The notes below the pieces were generated by a model that searched no databases, had not been told where the DNA came from, and was given only the letters and a program-made list of their open reading frames with translations. Shown piece by piece: positions 42,746 to 49,251 of a DNA stretch of 49,251 nt (the stretch's first letter is position 1; every line of letters begins with the position of its first letter). This DNA comes from Endozoicomonadaceae bacterium (GTDB lineage Bacteria > Pseudomonadota > Gammaproteobacteria > Pseudomonadales > Endozoicomonadaceae). The DNA lies in the NCBI GenBank assembly GCA_023146365.1, contig JAGLCE010000074.1:1-49251 (forward strand). The letters are read 5' to 3'. A program made the translations under genes and the position numbers.

Positions 42746-43681
42746 ATGAAGATAATTGTTGTCAGTCAACAGCATGATAGAGGTCAGGTCATCAACTTAA
42801 GGCTGCGTTCGGTGGTAGCGCTTGCTTGTTTGGTTGCTGGTGTTCTTTTGGCATCTGGCTGTTTACTCGCTTGGTCTATGATGAGCGTGAACGCTACCGG
42901 CTCTCTTTCGGCACGAGAGATTTTGCGATGGGAAAATACCATTTCTCATCAGCAGGATGAAATAGTTAGGGTTCGCGAGAGTGCCAGTGTTGAAGTTAAT
43001 GCATTGGCTCTTCATCTGGTACAGATTCAAGAACGAGTTCTTCGCCTTGACGCTTTGGGAGAGCACTTAACGGTCATGACCAATCTTGATGCTGGTGAGT
43101 TTGACTTTAGCCGTCCTGTGGCTCAAGGTGAGCATGATAGTATGATGAAGTCAAGCATCAGTTATCAGTCGCCAGAATTTCTCTCATTGATCGATCAGCT
43201 TGCCATGCAGATTGATCAGAGTGAAGAGCAGCTTAATGTGCTAGAGAGTCTGTTGTTGGATAGAAAACTCCATGAGAATGTCTCTATTGCAGGTCGCCCT
43301 ATTAAGAAAGGGTGGATGTCATCACCGTTTGGGCGTAGAACCGATCCATTTAGCGGCAGGCCGGATTGGCATAAAGGTATCGATTTTGCTGGCAAAGAGG
43401 GCTCCGATATTGTGGCTGTCGGCTCGGGAGTGGTGATTTGGGCAGGTGAACGTAGTGGTTATGGCAATCTGGTTGAGGTCAATCATGGTAACGGATATGT
43501 TACCCGTTATGGTCACAATAAGGATGTTCTTGTTAATGTTGGTGATATTATTAGCAAGGGAGAAGTTATCAGTCTGATGGGTAGTACTGGGCGTTCAACG
43601 GGCCCTCATGTACATTTTGAAGTGCTAGTGGATGGTCGTCAGGTAAATCCGGCTCGTTATATATACCGTGCCAGTCGATAA
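42746..43681 (+). CDS. M23-family peptidoglycan endopeptidase, membrane-anchored
   Basis: The product is a 311-aa protein with an N-terminal membrane anchor (SVVALACLVAGVLLASGCLLAWSMM), a periplasmic coiled-coil-like part (residues about 60-160) and a C-terminal LytM/M23 domain. Zinc ligands are visible in WHKGIDFAGKEGSD (His, Asp) and in GPHVHFEVLVDGRQVNP (HxH), with SPFGRRTDPF opening the domain. All the metal ligands are present, so it may be an active DD-endopeptidase rather than an EnvC-like activator. Its place directly before secA matches Pseudomonas-type genomes. Confidence 0.9.
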   Translation: MKIIVVSQQHDRGQVINLRLRSVVALACLVAGVLLASGCLLAWSMMSVNATGSLSAREILRWENTISHQQDEIVRVRESASVEVNALALHLVQIQERVLRLDALGEHLTVMTNLDAGEFDFSRPVAQGEHDSMMKSSISYQSPEFLSLIDQLAMQIDQSEEQLNVLESLLLDRKLHENVSIAGRPIKKGWMSSPFGRRTDPFSGRPDWHKGIDFAGKEGSDIVAVGSGVVIWAGERSGYGNLVEVNHGNGYVTRYGHNKDVLVNVGDIISKGEVISLMGSTGRSTGPHVHFEVLVDGRQVNPARYIYRASR

Positions 43682-43733
43682 TTCATTATTTTTTTTCCGG
43701 GATTTGATCCAAATTAGGCATTAATTGAAAATT

Positions 43734-46451
43734 ATGTTGTCACCCCTGATTAAGGCAATTTTTGGCAGTAAAAATGATCGACAACTCAAAAGAATGGGCA
43801 AGATGGTTAAAACCATTAATGCCCTTGAGGATGGATTGGCACAGCTGACAGATGATCAGCTGAGAGCCAAAACAGATGAGTTTCGTATTCGAATTAACAA
43901 GGGTGAGACCCTTGAACACTTGATGCCTGAGGCGTTTGCTGTCTGTCGCGAAGCGAGCAAACGTGTCATGGGGATGAGGCACTTTGATGTCCAGTTGCTC
44001 GGTGGGATAGCACTTCATCAGGGACGTATCGCAGAGATGCGAACGGGTGAAGGTAAAACACTGGTTGCTACACTGCCAGCTTATTTGAATGCACTGTTGG
44101 GCAAAGGTGTTCATGTTATTACTGTCAATGATTACTTGGCTACCCGTGATGCTCACTGGATGCGTCCTCTGTATGAGTATCTCGGAATGACCGTTGGTGT
44201 GGTGGTTCCACGGCAGAAGGAGAAAGATAAACAGGCGGCTTATCAGTCAGATATTACTTACGGCACGAACAACGAGTATGGCTTTGATTTTCTTCGCGAT
44301 AACATGGCTTTCAGAGTTGAAGACAAGTTTCAGCGCCCTCTTAATTTTGCCATTGTGGATGAAGTCGACTCTATCTTGATTGATGAGGCGAGAACGCCAC
44401 TGATTATTTCAGGTCCGGTAGAAGATAGTTCAGAACTTTACTTGCGTATCAATGGACTGATCCCCGCTCTGAAACGACACGATGAAGAAGGTGATGAGCA
44501 GGGGCATTATCAGGTTGATGAGAAAACTCGACAAGCTGAACTTACGGAAGATGGTCATCAGTTCATCGAAGATTTGCTGGATCGGGAGGGGTTGCTGCCG
44601 AAAGGTGAGAGTCTGTATGCTTCCAGCAACCTGAATTTGTTGTGCCACGTCAATTCGGCATTGAAGGCACACGTTATCTTCCGCAAAAATGTGGATTATA
44701 TCGTTAGAGGAGACGATATCGTTCTGGTGGATGAGCATACCGGCAGAACCATGCAGGGTCGCCGTCTTTCAGAGGGGTTGCACCAGGCGCTAGAAGCTAA
44801 AGAAAATGTTTCTATTCAGGCAGAAAGTCAGACGCTGGCTTTAACCACTTTCCAGAATTATTTCCGACTGTATGAAACGCTCTCTGGTATGACCGGTACA
44901 GCAGATACTGAAGCTTATGAGTTTCGTCAGATCTATGGTCTGGATGTGGTGGTTATTCCAACGAACCAACCCATGATTCGTAATGATCTCAATGATCTGG
45001 TTTTCCTGACTATCCAGGAAAAATACGATGCGATTATCGAAGATGTTAAAAATGCCGTGAAAAAGGGGCAACCTATTTTGGTGGGGACGGCGTCCATTGA
45101 GTCGTCCGAGTTGCTGTCGGATGCATTGGAAAAGGAAAATATTGTTCATCGGGTGCTGAATGCCAAATACCATGACAAGGAAGCTGAGATTATCGCTCAG
45201 GCAGGGCGGCCAGGTATTGTCACCGTCGCCACGAACATGGCTGGCCGGGGTACCGATATTGTTTTGGGTGGCAACTGTGAGGCAGAAATTGATGCTTTGG
45301 ATAATCCAACGCCAGAGGATATTGAAAACGTAAAGGCGGAGTGGCAGAAGCGGCATCAACAGGTGCTTGACTCTGGCGGCTTGCACATCATTGGTACCGA
45401 GAGGCATGAGTCTCGCCGTATTGATAACCAGCTACGGGGACGTGCTGGTCGTCAGGGGGATCCCGGTATTTCCAGATTTTACCTGTCGCTTGAGGATAAT
45501 TTGATGCGAATTTTTGCATCAGAGAGAGTTAAAAGCTTTATGAAAGCGATGGGTATGGAGAAGGGGGAATCCATTGAACATCGAATGGTCACCAATGCTA
45601 TTGAGAAGGCGCAGAAAAAGGTAGAAGGCCGCAACTTTGATATTCGTAAGCAACTGCTGGAATATGATGATGTTGCCAATGATCAGCGTAAGGTGGTTTA
45701 TTCTCAGCGAGATGAATTTCTTGAAGCGGATAATGTGACTGAGAGTATTATTAATATCCGCGCGGAAGTGGTTGCTCAAATTGTCAGTGAATATATACCT
45801 TATGAAAGTCTGGAAGAGCAATGGGATGTGCCTGGGCTAGAGTCCAGAATCGAATTAGAGTTTTTCGAGAAACTCCCGATTGGGGAATGGCTGGATACAG
45901 AAGATGACTTGAACGAAGAGGGATTACGGCAACGTATCTTGGAAAAAGTAATCGCTGCCTATCAGAAGAAAGAAGATATGGCGGGATCTGAGTCTCTGAA
46001 AATGCTTGAAAAGCATATTCTTCTGCGTATCTTGGATGATAAGTGGAAAGAGCATCTCACTACCATGGATCATCTGCGCCAAGGTATTCATCTGCGTGGA
46101 TTTGCAGCAAAGAATCCTAAGCAGGAATACAAGCGTGAAGCTTTTGCACTATTTCAGCAGATGCTGACTAATATCAAGCATGAAGTCATCCGAACGTTGT
46201 CTCATGTTCAAGTGCAGGAGAATGACCAAGAGGCGGAGCGTCATCGGCGTGAAGAGATGGCACATAAAATGCAGTTTCAACATGAGCAAATCGCAGAGTT
46301 AGGGTCCTCTATGGGTAGCGATGAGCCTCAGGCGGTTACGCAGCCACCAGTGCAGCCGTTTGTACGTGATGGAAAAAAGATTGGTCGTAATGATGCTTGT
46401 CCTTGTGGCTCTGGTAAGAAATACAAGCAGTGTCATGGCAAAATTATCTAA
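43734..46451 (+). CDS. secA: Preprotein translocase ATPase SecA
   Basis: SecA drives proteins through SecYEG. The 905-aa product has KAIFGSKNDRQLKRMGKMV at the start, Walker A MRTGEGKTLVATLPAYLNALL, Walker B VDEVDSILIDEARTPLIIS, GTNNEYGFDFLRDNM, motif VI region GRGTDIVLGGN and QLRGRAGRQGDPG, and a C-terminal zinc tail DACPCGSGKKYKQCHG that binds SecB and phospholipid. I chose the ATG at 43734 (MLSPLIKAIFG), which matches the family N terminus; a TTG at 43725 adds 3 residues. No SecM leader is seen upstream. Confidence 0.98.
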   Translation: MLSPLIKAIFGSKNDRQLKRMGKMVKTINALEDGLAQLTDDQLRAKTDEFRIRINKGETLEHLMPEAFAVCREASKRVMGMRHFDVQLLGGIALHQGRIAEMRTGEGKTLVATLPAYLNALLGKGVHVITVNDYLATRDAHWMRPLYEYLGMTVGVVVPRQKEKDKQAAYQSDITYGTNNEYGFDFLRDNMAFRVEDKFQRPLNFAIVDEVDSILIDEARTPLIISGPVEDSSELYLRINGLIPALKRHDEEGDEQGHYQVDEKTRQAELTEDGHQFIEDLLDREGLLPKGESLYASSNLNLLCHVNSALKAHVIFRKNVDYIVRGDDIVLVDEHTGRTMQGRRLSEGLHQALEAKENVSIQAESQTLALTTFQNYFRLYETLSGMTGTADTEAYEFRQIYGLDVVVIPTNQPMIRNDLNDLVFLTIQEKYDAIIEDVKNAVKKGQPILVGTASIESSELLSDALEKENIVHRVLNAKYHDKEAEIIAQAGRPGIVTVATNMAGRGTDIVLGGNCEAEIDALDNPTPEDIENVKAEWQKRHQQVLDSGGLHIIGTERHESRRIDNQLRGRAGRQGDPGISRFYLSLEDNLMRIFASERVKSFMKAMGMEKGESIEHRMVTNAIEKAQKKVEGRNFDIRKQLLEYDDVANDQRKVVYSQRDEFLEADNVTESIINIRAEVVAQIVSEYIPYESLEEQWDVPGLESRIELEFFEKLPIGEWLDTEDDLNEEGLRQRILEKVIAAYQKKEDMAGSESLKMLEKHILLRILDDKWKEHLTTMDHLRQGIHLRGFAAKNPKQEYKREAFALFQQMLTNIKHEVIRTLSHVQVQENDQEAERHRREEMAHKMQFQHEQIAELGSSMGSDEPQAVTQPPVQPFVRDGKKIGRNDACPCGSGKKYKQCHGKII

Positions 46452-46479
46452 TTCAATCATGTGATAGCAATATACTGTT

Positions 46480-46509
46480 AATGCCTCCCGATGAGGGGGG
46501 CATTATTTT
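46480..46509 (+). terminator. Rho-independent terminator of secA
   Basis: AATGCCTCCC (46480-46489) pairs with GGGGGGCATT (46495-46504), 10 bp with one T-G pair and a 5-nt loop, followed by ATTTT. Confidence 0.88.
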
Positions 46510-46707
46510 ATGCGACGCACCGTGCGTTACGAATAATAAATAGCCTTTTTTATTGCAGTGGTGCGCTTTATGGTTATTGCAGGATTGAACTAACGTTATA
46601 TCGTTTTTGTTTAAGTGGCAGGTTAGATAGTGATGAAAGGCTAGGCTCAGTGCTGGTGTTGGTTCATTAATCGTCGCCTTTCTCCGAATGTGGATATTTT
46701 ATCATTA

Positions 46708-47697
46708 ATGATTAATCAAAGAGTGCATGTGGCTGTGGCTGTCATTGAACGTAGCGATGGCCATATTCTTCTTGCTATGAGATCTGATGACCAGCATCAG
46801 GGAGGGCTTTGGGAATTTCCGGGAGGGAAACTTGAAGAGGGTGAGTCCGTCAGGGATGCGCTATCTCGTGAGTTGAAGGAAGAGCTTGACATATCTGTGT
46901 TGGATAGTGCCCCCTTGATTCGAATCCATCATGATTATCCTGATAAAAAGGTGCTTCTTGATGTCAGAAGAGTAACGCGTTTTTCTGGTGAACCTTATGG
47001 TTGCCAGGGGCAGGAAATGCGCTGGGTGAAGTGCGAAGATCTCCATCACTATGAGTTTCCAGCAGCGAACAAGTCCATAGCGACGGCACTCTGTTTACCC
47101 GACAGGTATCTGATAACTGGAGCGTTTGCTACATCGGATGAGTTATTTCAGCGGTTGCGTTCTGCAATGATGTCAGGGATACGGCTAGTGCAGTTCAGGG
47201 CTTCATGGCTCGAATCTATTGCTTATATGGAGCTATCAGAAAACGTGGCAAAGGTGTGCCAGGAGTGGGGCTGTTCGTTAATGTTGAAGGGTGATCTCTC
47301 TCTGTTGGAGAGTGATTGGATTGATGGGATTCACTTAACGGCTGTTCAGTTACGACAGCTTCATGATGAAGGGTGGCATTATGATGGAGATAAGTTTCTG
47401 GCTGCCTCCTGTCATTCTGATATTGAATTGATCTGGGCTGCAGAGGCAGGGTGTTCTTTTGCCACATTATCACCCATCAGTGTGACAGCGAGTCACCCAG
47501 ATGCCAGTATTCTCGGAAAAACAGTGGCTCAGGTAATGACTGACAAGGCTGCTGTTCCTGTTTATTGGTTGGGAGGAATGAGTGACAGTGATCTCGAAAA
47601 CATTAAGGTCTGTGGTGGCCAAGGAGTAGCTTCAATTTCTTGCTGGTGGTCACTTTATTCGTCAGACAGCGTTCACTCTGGATCACCCAATGTTTAA
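46708..47697 (+). CDS. Nudix hydrolase (MutT-like) fused to thiamine-phosphate-synthase-like domain
   Basis: This is a two-domain protein of 329 aa, a fusion known in many gammaproteobacteria. Residues 1-130: MutT-like Nudix fold, VAVAVIERSDGHILLAMR, GLWEFPGGKLEEGES and the Nudix box with RELKEELDI (the last Gly of the usual EELGI is Asp). It is expected to hydrolyse 8-oxo-dGTP or a similar nucleotide. Residues about 140-320: TIM-barrel like ThiE (LITGAFATSDELFQRLRSAMMSGIRLVQFRA, GIHLTAVQL, FLAASCHSDIELIWAAEAGCSFATLSPIS, VPVYWLGGMSDSDLENIKVCGGQGVASIS); typical ThiE catalytic residues are poorly kept, so this half may not make thiamine phosphate. The start is uncertain: ATG 46708 fits the family, GTG 46690 is possible, and neither has a good SD. 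Confidence 0.87.
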   Translation: MINQRVHVAVAVIERSDGHILLAMRSDDQHQGGLWEFPGGKLEEGESVRDALSRELKEELDISVLDSAPLIRIHHDYPDKKVLLDVRRVTRFSGEPYGCQGQEMRWVKCEDLHHYEFPAANKSIATALCLPDRYLITGAFATSDELFQRLRSAMMSGIRLVQFRASWLESIAYMELSENVAKVCQEWGCSLMLKGDLSLLESDWIDGIHLTAVQLRQLHDEGWHYDGDKFLAASCHSDIELIWAAEAGCSFATLSPISVTASHPDASILGKTVAQVMTDKAAVPVYWLGGMSDSDLENIKVCGGQGVASISCWWSLYSSDSVHSGSPNV

Positions 47698-47747
47698 GGA
47701 TATTATCGAGTCGCTGGCATTAGTGATAGTGATGTTGTGTATCGTTT

Positions 47748-47781
47748 TCTCGTTCCCCCGCTCCAGCGTGGGAATGCATAC
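47748..47781 (+). repeat. REP-like palindrome, copy 1
   Basis: The hairpin TTCCCcCGCT-CC-AGCGtGGGAA (47753-47774) has one mismatch and is flanked by TCTCG on the left and TGCATAC on the right. It is the same element as the copies at 48569 and 48645. A closely similar element (CGTTCCCACGCTCC...GTGGGAATGCATAC) is dispersed in many proteobacterial genomes, from memory. Confidence 0.75.
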
Positions 47782-47789
47782 TTTACTGA

Positions 47790-48191
47790 CCATTGCCTAC
47801 CAACGTTTTTAGTGTTTCTCTTAAGTTTGCTTGTTTTTTCGTTGCCGCGGCATTGATGATAGCACTGCCGCTGGTTATTTTGTGAGCTTTTGCCGTAGCC
47901 ATTGGAGCTTCTCTTATTACGGTAGTAATAGTGGCTTCAGTCAGCGCGAGCATTACATCGTCAGTGTTTGCATATAGGCTGACTGCTGATGATGTTAGTG
48001 ATATAGATAAATCAAAAAACGACGAGCCTTTAAAGGGAATTGAGCGAATTGTCAAACATTGCTTTGATAGCGTGCCTAGGGATGAGCAATATTATTATTT
48101 TATTTGTATTTTAAAGGATTTTAAAAAAATAGATCATCATAATACAGATCCAAAACTATCAAAGCGGATAAAAAAATATATGATAAAATGA
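47790..48191 (+). pseudogene. Decayed small membrane-protein gene with an internal TGA
   Basis: The frame opens right after the REP-like element and reads as a membrane hairpin: FACFFVAAALMIALPLVIL-stop-AFAVAIGASLITVVIVASVSA, then a soluble part (RLTADDVSDIDKSKNDEPL, CFDSVPRDEQYYYFICILKDFKKID) to a stop at 48189-48191. The TGA is at 47883-47885. Only the part after it has an unbroken ORF (from the ATG at 47931, 86 codons). I do not recognise the family. It overlaps the next remnant by 4 nt (ATGA), which suggests a former two-gene operon. Confidence 0.45.
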
Positions 48192-48412
48192 ACGAAATCT
48201 TTGAATTAAAGAGTGAAAGGTTATTGACATACGCTGAAGAAATGGAGAATGGCTAAAATTTCTATCATGAGTCGTTTCTCACCAAAGAAATTAGCTAATA
48301 ACTAAACGAGAGGTTGAGTAACTTTGTCGACAAAATAAAAAGTCTGAATAATGACTCAATAACAGCGAAATGTTTTTATATCGCTAAAAACGACCGGCTG
48401 CGTGTATTGTAA
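48188..48412 (+). pseudogene. Decayed small ORF with three internal TAA codons
   Basis: From the ATG at 48188 one frame reads MNEIFELKSERLLTYAEEMENG-stop-NFYHESFLTKEIS-stop-stop-LNERLSNFVDKIKSLNNDS and on to FYIAKNDRLRVL and a TAA at 48410. The segments on both sides of the stops look like one charged helical protein of about 74 residues. The stops are at 48254, 48296 and 48299. No family is recognised. It may be chance, but the coupled start and continuous composition favour a decayed gene. Confidence 0.4.
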
Positions 48413-48568
48413 ACAAGGTTCATCATCGCAATCTTCATTTTTACGTCTACTTTGTTTTAGTTGAATAATGTGTTTATTACCTATATGTTTTTGTGTTGGG
48501 TTGTATCAGATTTTTTGTGACTCCCTGTATTTTTATTGTTAAAAATAAACTTTCGTTATTAAAGTTTT

Positions 48569-48602
48569 TCTCATTCACACGCTCCTGCGTGGGAATGCAT
48601 AC
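48569..48602 (+). repeat. REP-like palindrome, copy 2
   Basis: It shares TCTC-ATTC-ACACGCTCC-TGCGTGGGAATGCATAC with copy 1, with a few substitutions, and keeps the ACGC/GCGT stem. It faces copy 3, which is in inverted orientation 42 nt downstream. Confidence 0.75.
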
Positions 48603-48644
48603 GGAACTAAATAATGGGAAGAAATACTACAAAATCAAGGATAA

Positions 48645-48678
48645 ATATGCATTTCCTCGCAGGAGCGTTGGAACGAGA
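48645..48678 (-). repeat. REP-like palindrome, copy 3 (inverted)
   Basis: On the minus strand it reads TCTCGTTCCAACGCTCC followed by TGCGAGGAAATGCATA, clearly the same element as copies 1 and 2. Copies 2 and 3 form an inverted pair spanning 48569-48678, like a BIME or a small non-autonomous element. Confidence 0.75.
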
Positions 48679-48839
48679 AAATTTTCAAAAAAGGACAAGT
48701 ACGTCTAGAAATGGGCGTTTACGTTGTACCATCCAGTATTATAACCGGTTGGTTAGTGATAACCGATGCATTATTCCCTATAATTTTCTGTGCAACATCA
48801 ACCACTAATTTTAATGAAGTAAAGATGTAATTTAAAACG

Positions 48840-49251
48840 ATGAAGTCAAATCATGAGCTAAGTAATATATCTGGGTCCACTGCCAGCTTATTGGTTGATG
48901 CCACTCATTCGCCGGAAAACTCGCAGGGGTTCATTAACATTTTAATGCTCTTCGACCGTCCTGACCCTATGAGTGATCAATATTTACAGTTATCAGATAG
49001 GGAAGTTGATAGTACGTCGAATCACCTTACCCATCTGGGGTCGAGCAGAGTAACACCTAATAGTTTCAATGATTCTAACACTGGAAGCGAAGCATCCACT
49101 GTCAGCTTGTCTGTTGATTCTGCCAATCAACCAAGGCCATCATCATTGCCTGTAAGCTCGCCGATACCACCCATCTCCTCCTTTCTTTTTCTTGATCAAT
49201 ATTCACCGTTCACGAATAGAAACATCGATAGTACGTCGAATGACCTTACCC
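48840..49251 (+). CDS. 5' part of a Ser/Thr/Asn-rich ORF with 73-residue tandem repeats; product unknown
   Basis: The ATG at 48840 opens a frame with no stop for 137 codons to the window edge; a TAA in frame at 48828 makes this the first ATG. The N terminus (MKSNHELSNISGSTASLLVDA) is polar and Ser/Asn-rich, has no Sec signal, and resembles the composition of T3SS signals. Two repeat units with a 219-nt period are visible: GSTASLLVDATHSPENSQ versus EASTVSLSVDSANQPRPS, and DQYLQLSDREVDSTSNHLT versus DQYSPFTNRNIDSTSNDLT. At DNA level 49008-49032 and 49227-49251 differ at one base of 25. The SD is weak. It may be a repeat-containing secreted protein or effector; this is inference. The 3' end is outside the window. 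Confidence 0.6.
   Translation, partial: MKSNHELSNISGSTASLLVDATHSPENSQGFINILMLFDRPDPMSDQYLQLSDREVDSTSNHLTHLGSSRVTPNSFNDSNTGSEASTVSLSVDSANQPRPSSLPVSSPIPPISSFLFLDQYSPFTNRNIDSTSNDLT

Larger units (their letters stand above)
48413..48839. other. AT-rich region with REP-like pair, no gene supported
   Basis: Open frames here (for example 48493-48708) run through the palindromes and have no protein-like features. The stretch from 48700 to 48839 contains small repeats (GGTTAGTGATAACC near 48750) and must hold the promoter of the ORF at 48840, but no clear one is seen. Confidence 0.5.

Noticed and set aside
47783..48055. A 90-codon minus-strand ORF
   Set aside because: The overlapping plus-strand frame shows membrane-hairpin and charged-domain organisation and a coupled downstream start, so the minus-strand frame is more likely its shadow.
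48493..48708. A 71-codon ORF on the plus strand
   Set aside because: It runs straight through two REP-like palindromes; the residues are a by-product of the repeat.

Overview
The window is a gammaproteobacterial chromosome segment. Its gene orders (rsmI-lpoA-yraN-diaA-dolP, petABC-sspAB, the full mra/dcw division cluster, lpxC-M23-secA-Nudix) fit the Oceanospirillales/Pseudomonas side of the class. An incomplete type III secretion (T3SS) gene set, a candidate effector with its chaperone, several decayed genes and REP-like repeats suggest a host-associated bacterium undergoing some gene erosion. An Endozoicomonadaceae-like organism is my guess, by inference only.

Layout. Positions 1-7400 hold xseA (minus), guaB-guaA and an NhaC-family Na+/H+ antiporter. 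Positions 7457-13725 form a T3SS-associated islet: on the plus strand a CesT-type chaperone followed 6 nt later by a 1093-residue protein that joins a GT4 glycosyltransferase to a LanM-type (DUF4135) dehydratase/kinase-like domain, and on the minus strand sctD-E-F-G (basal-body ring protein, needle co-chaperone, needle, needle chaperone). No other T3SS gene is present. Positions 14208-24569 are housekeeping: a YiiD-like thioesterase, rplM-rpsI, petABC (cytochrome bc1), sspA-sspB, the dolP-diaA-yraN-lpoA block (minus), and rsmI. RNase P RNA (rnpB) follows at about 24637-25037.

Positions 25369-41406 are the dcw cluster: mraZ (interrupted by TGA at a conserved Trp), rsmH, ftsL, ftsI, murE, murF, mraY, murD, ftsW, murG, murC, a ddlB remnant, ftsQ, ftsA, ftsZ. 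Most junctions overlap or touch, and three in a row use the same 8-nt overlap. Four TGG-boxes with 10-nt period, matching the MraZ operator, precede mraZ. Next come lpxC, an M23 peptidase, secA and a Nudix/thiamine-phosphate-synthase-like fusion. The last 1.5 kb is low in coding content: a decayed two-gene unit, three REP-like palindromes, and the start of a Ser/Thr/Asn-rich ORF with 73-residue tandem repeats that runs off the window.

The best candidate for something undescribed is the chaperone plus GT4-LanM-like fusion beside T3SS needle genes: it looks like a secreted bifunctional enzyme rather than a lantibiotic synthetase. The next most interesting items are the broken mraZ with its operator still in place, the ddlB deletion remnant, and the repeat ORF at the right edge.
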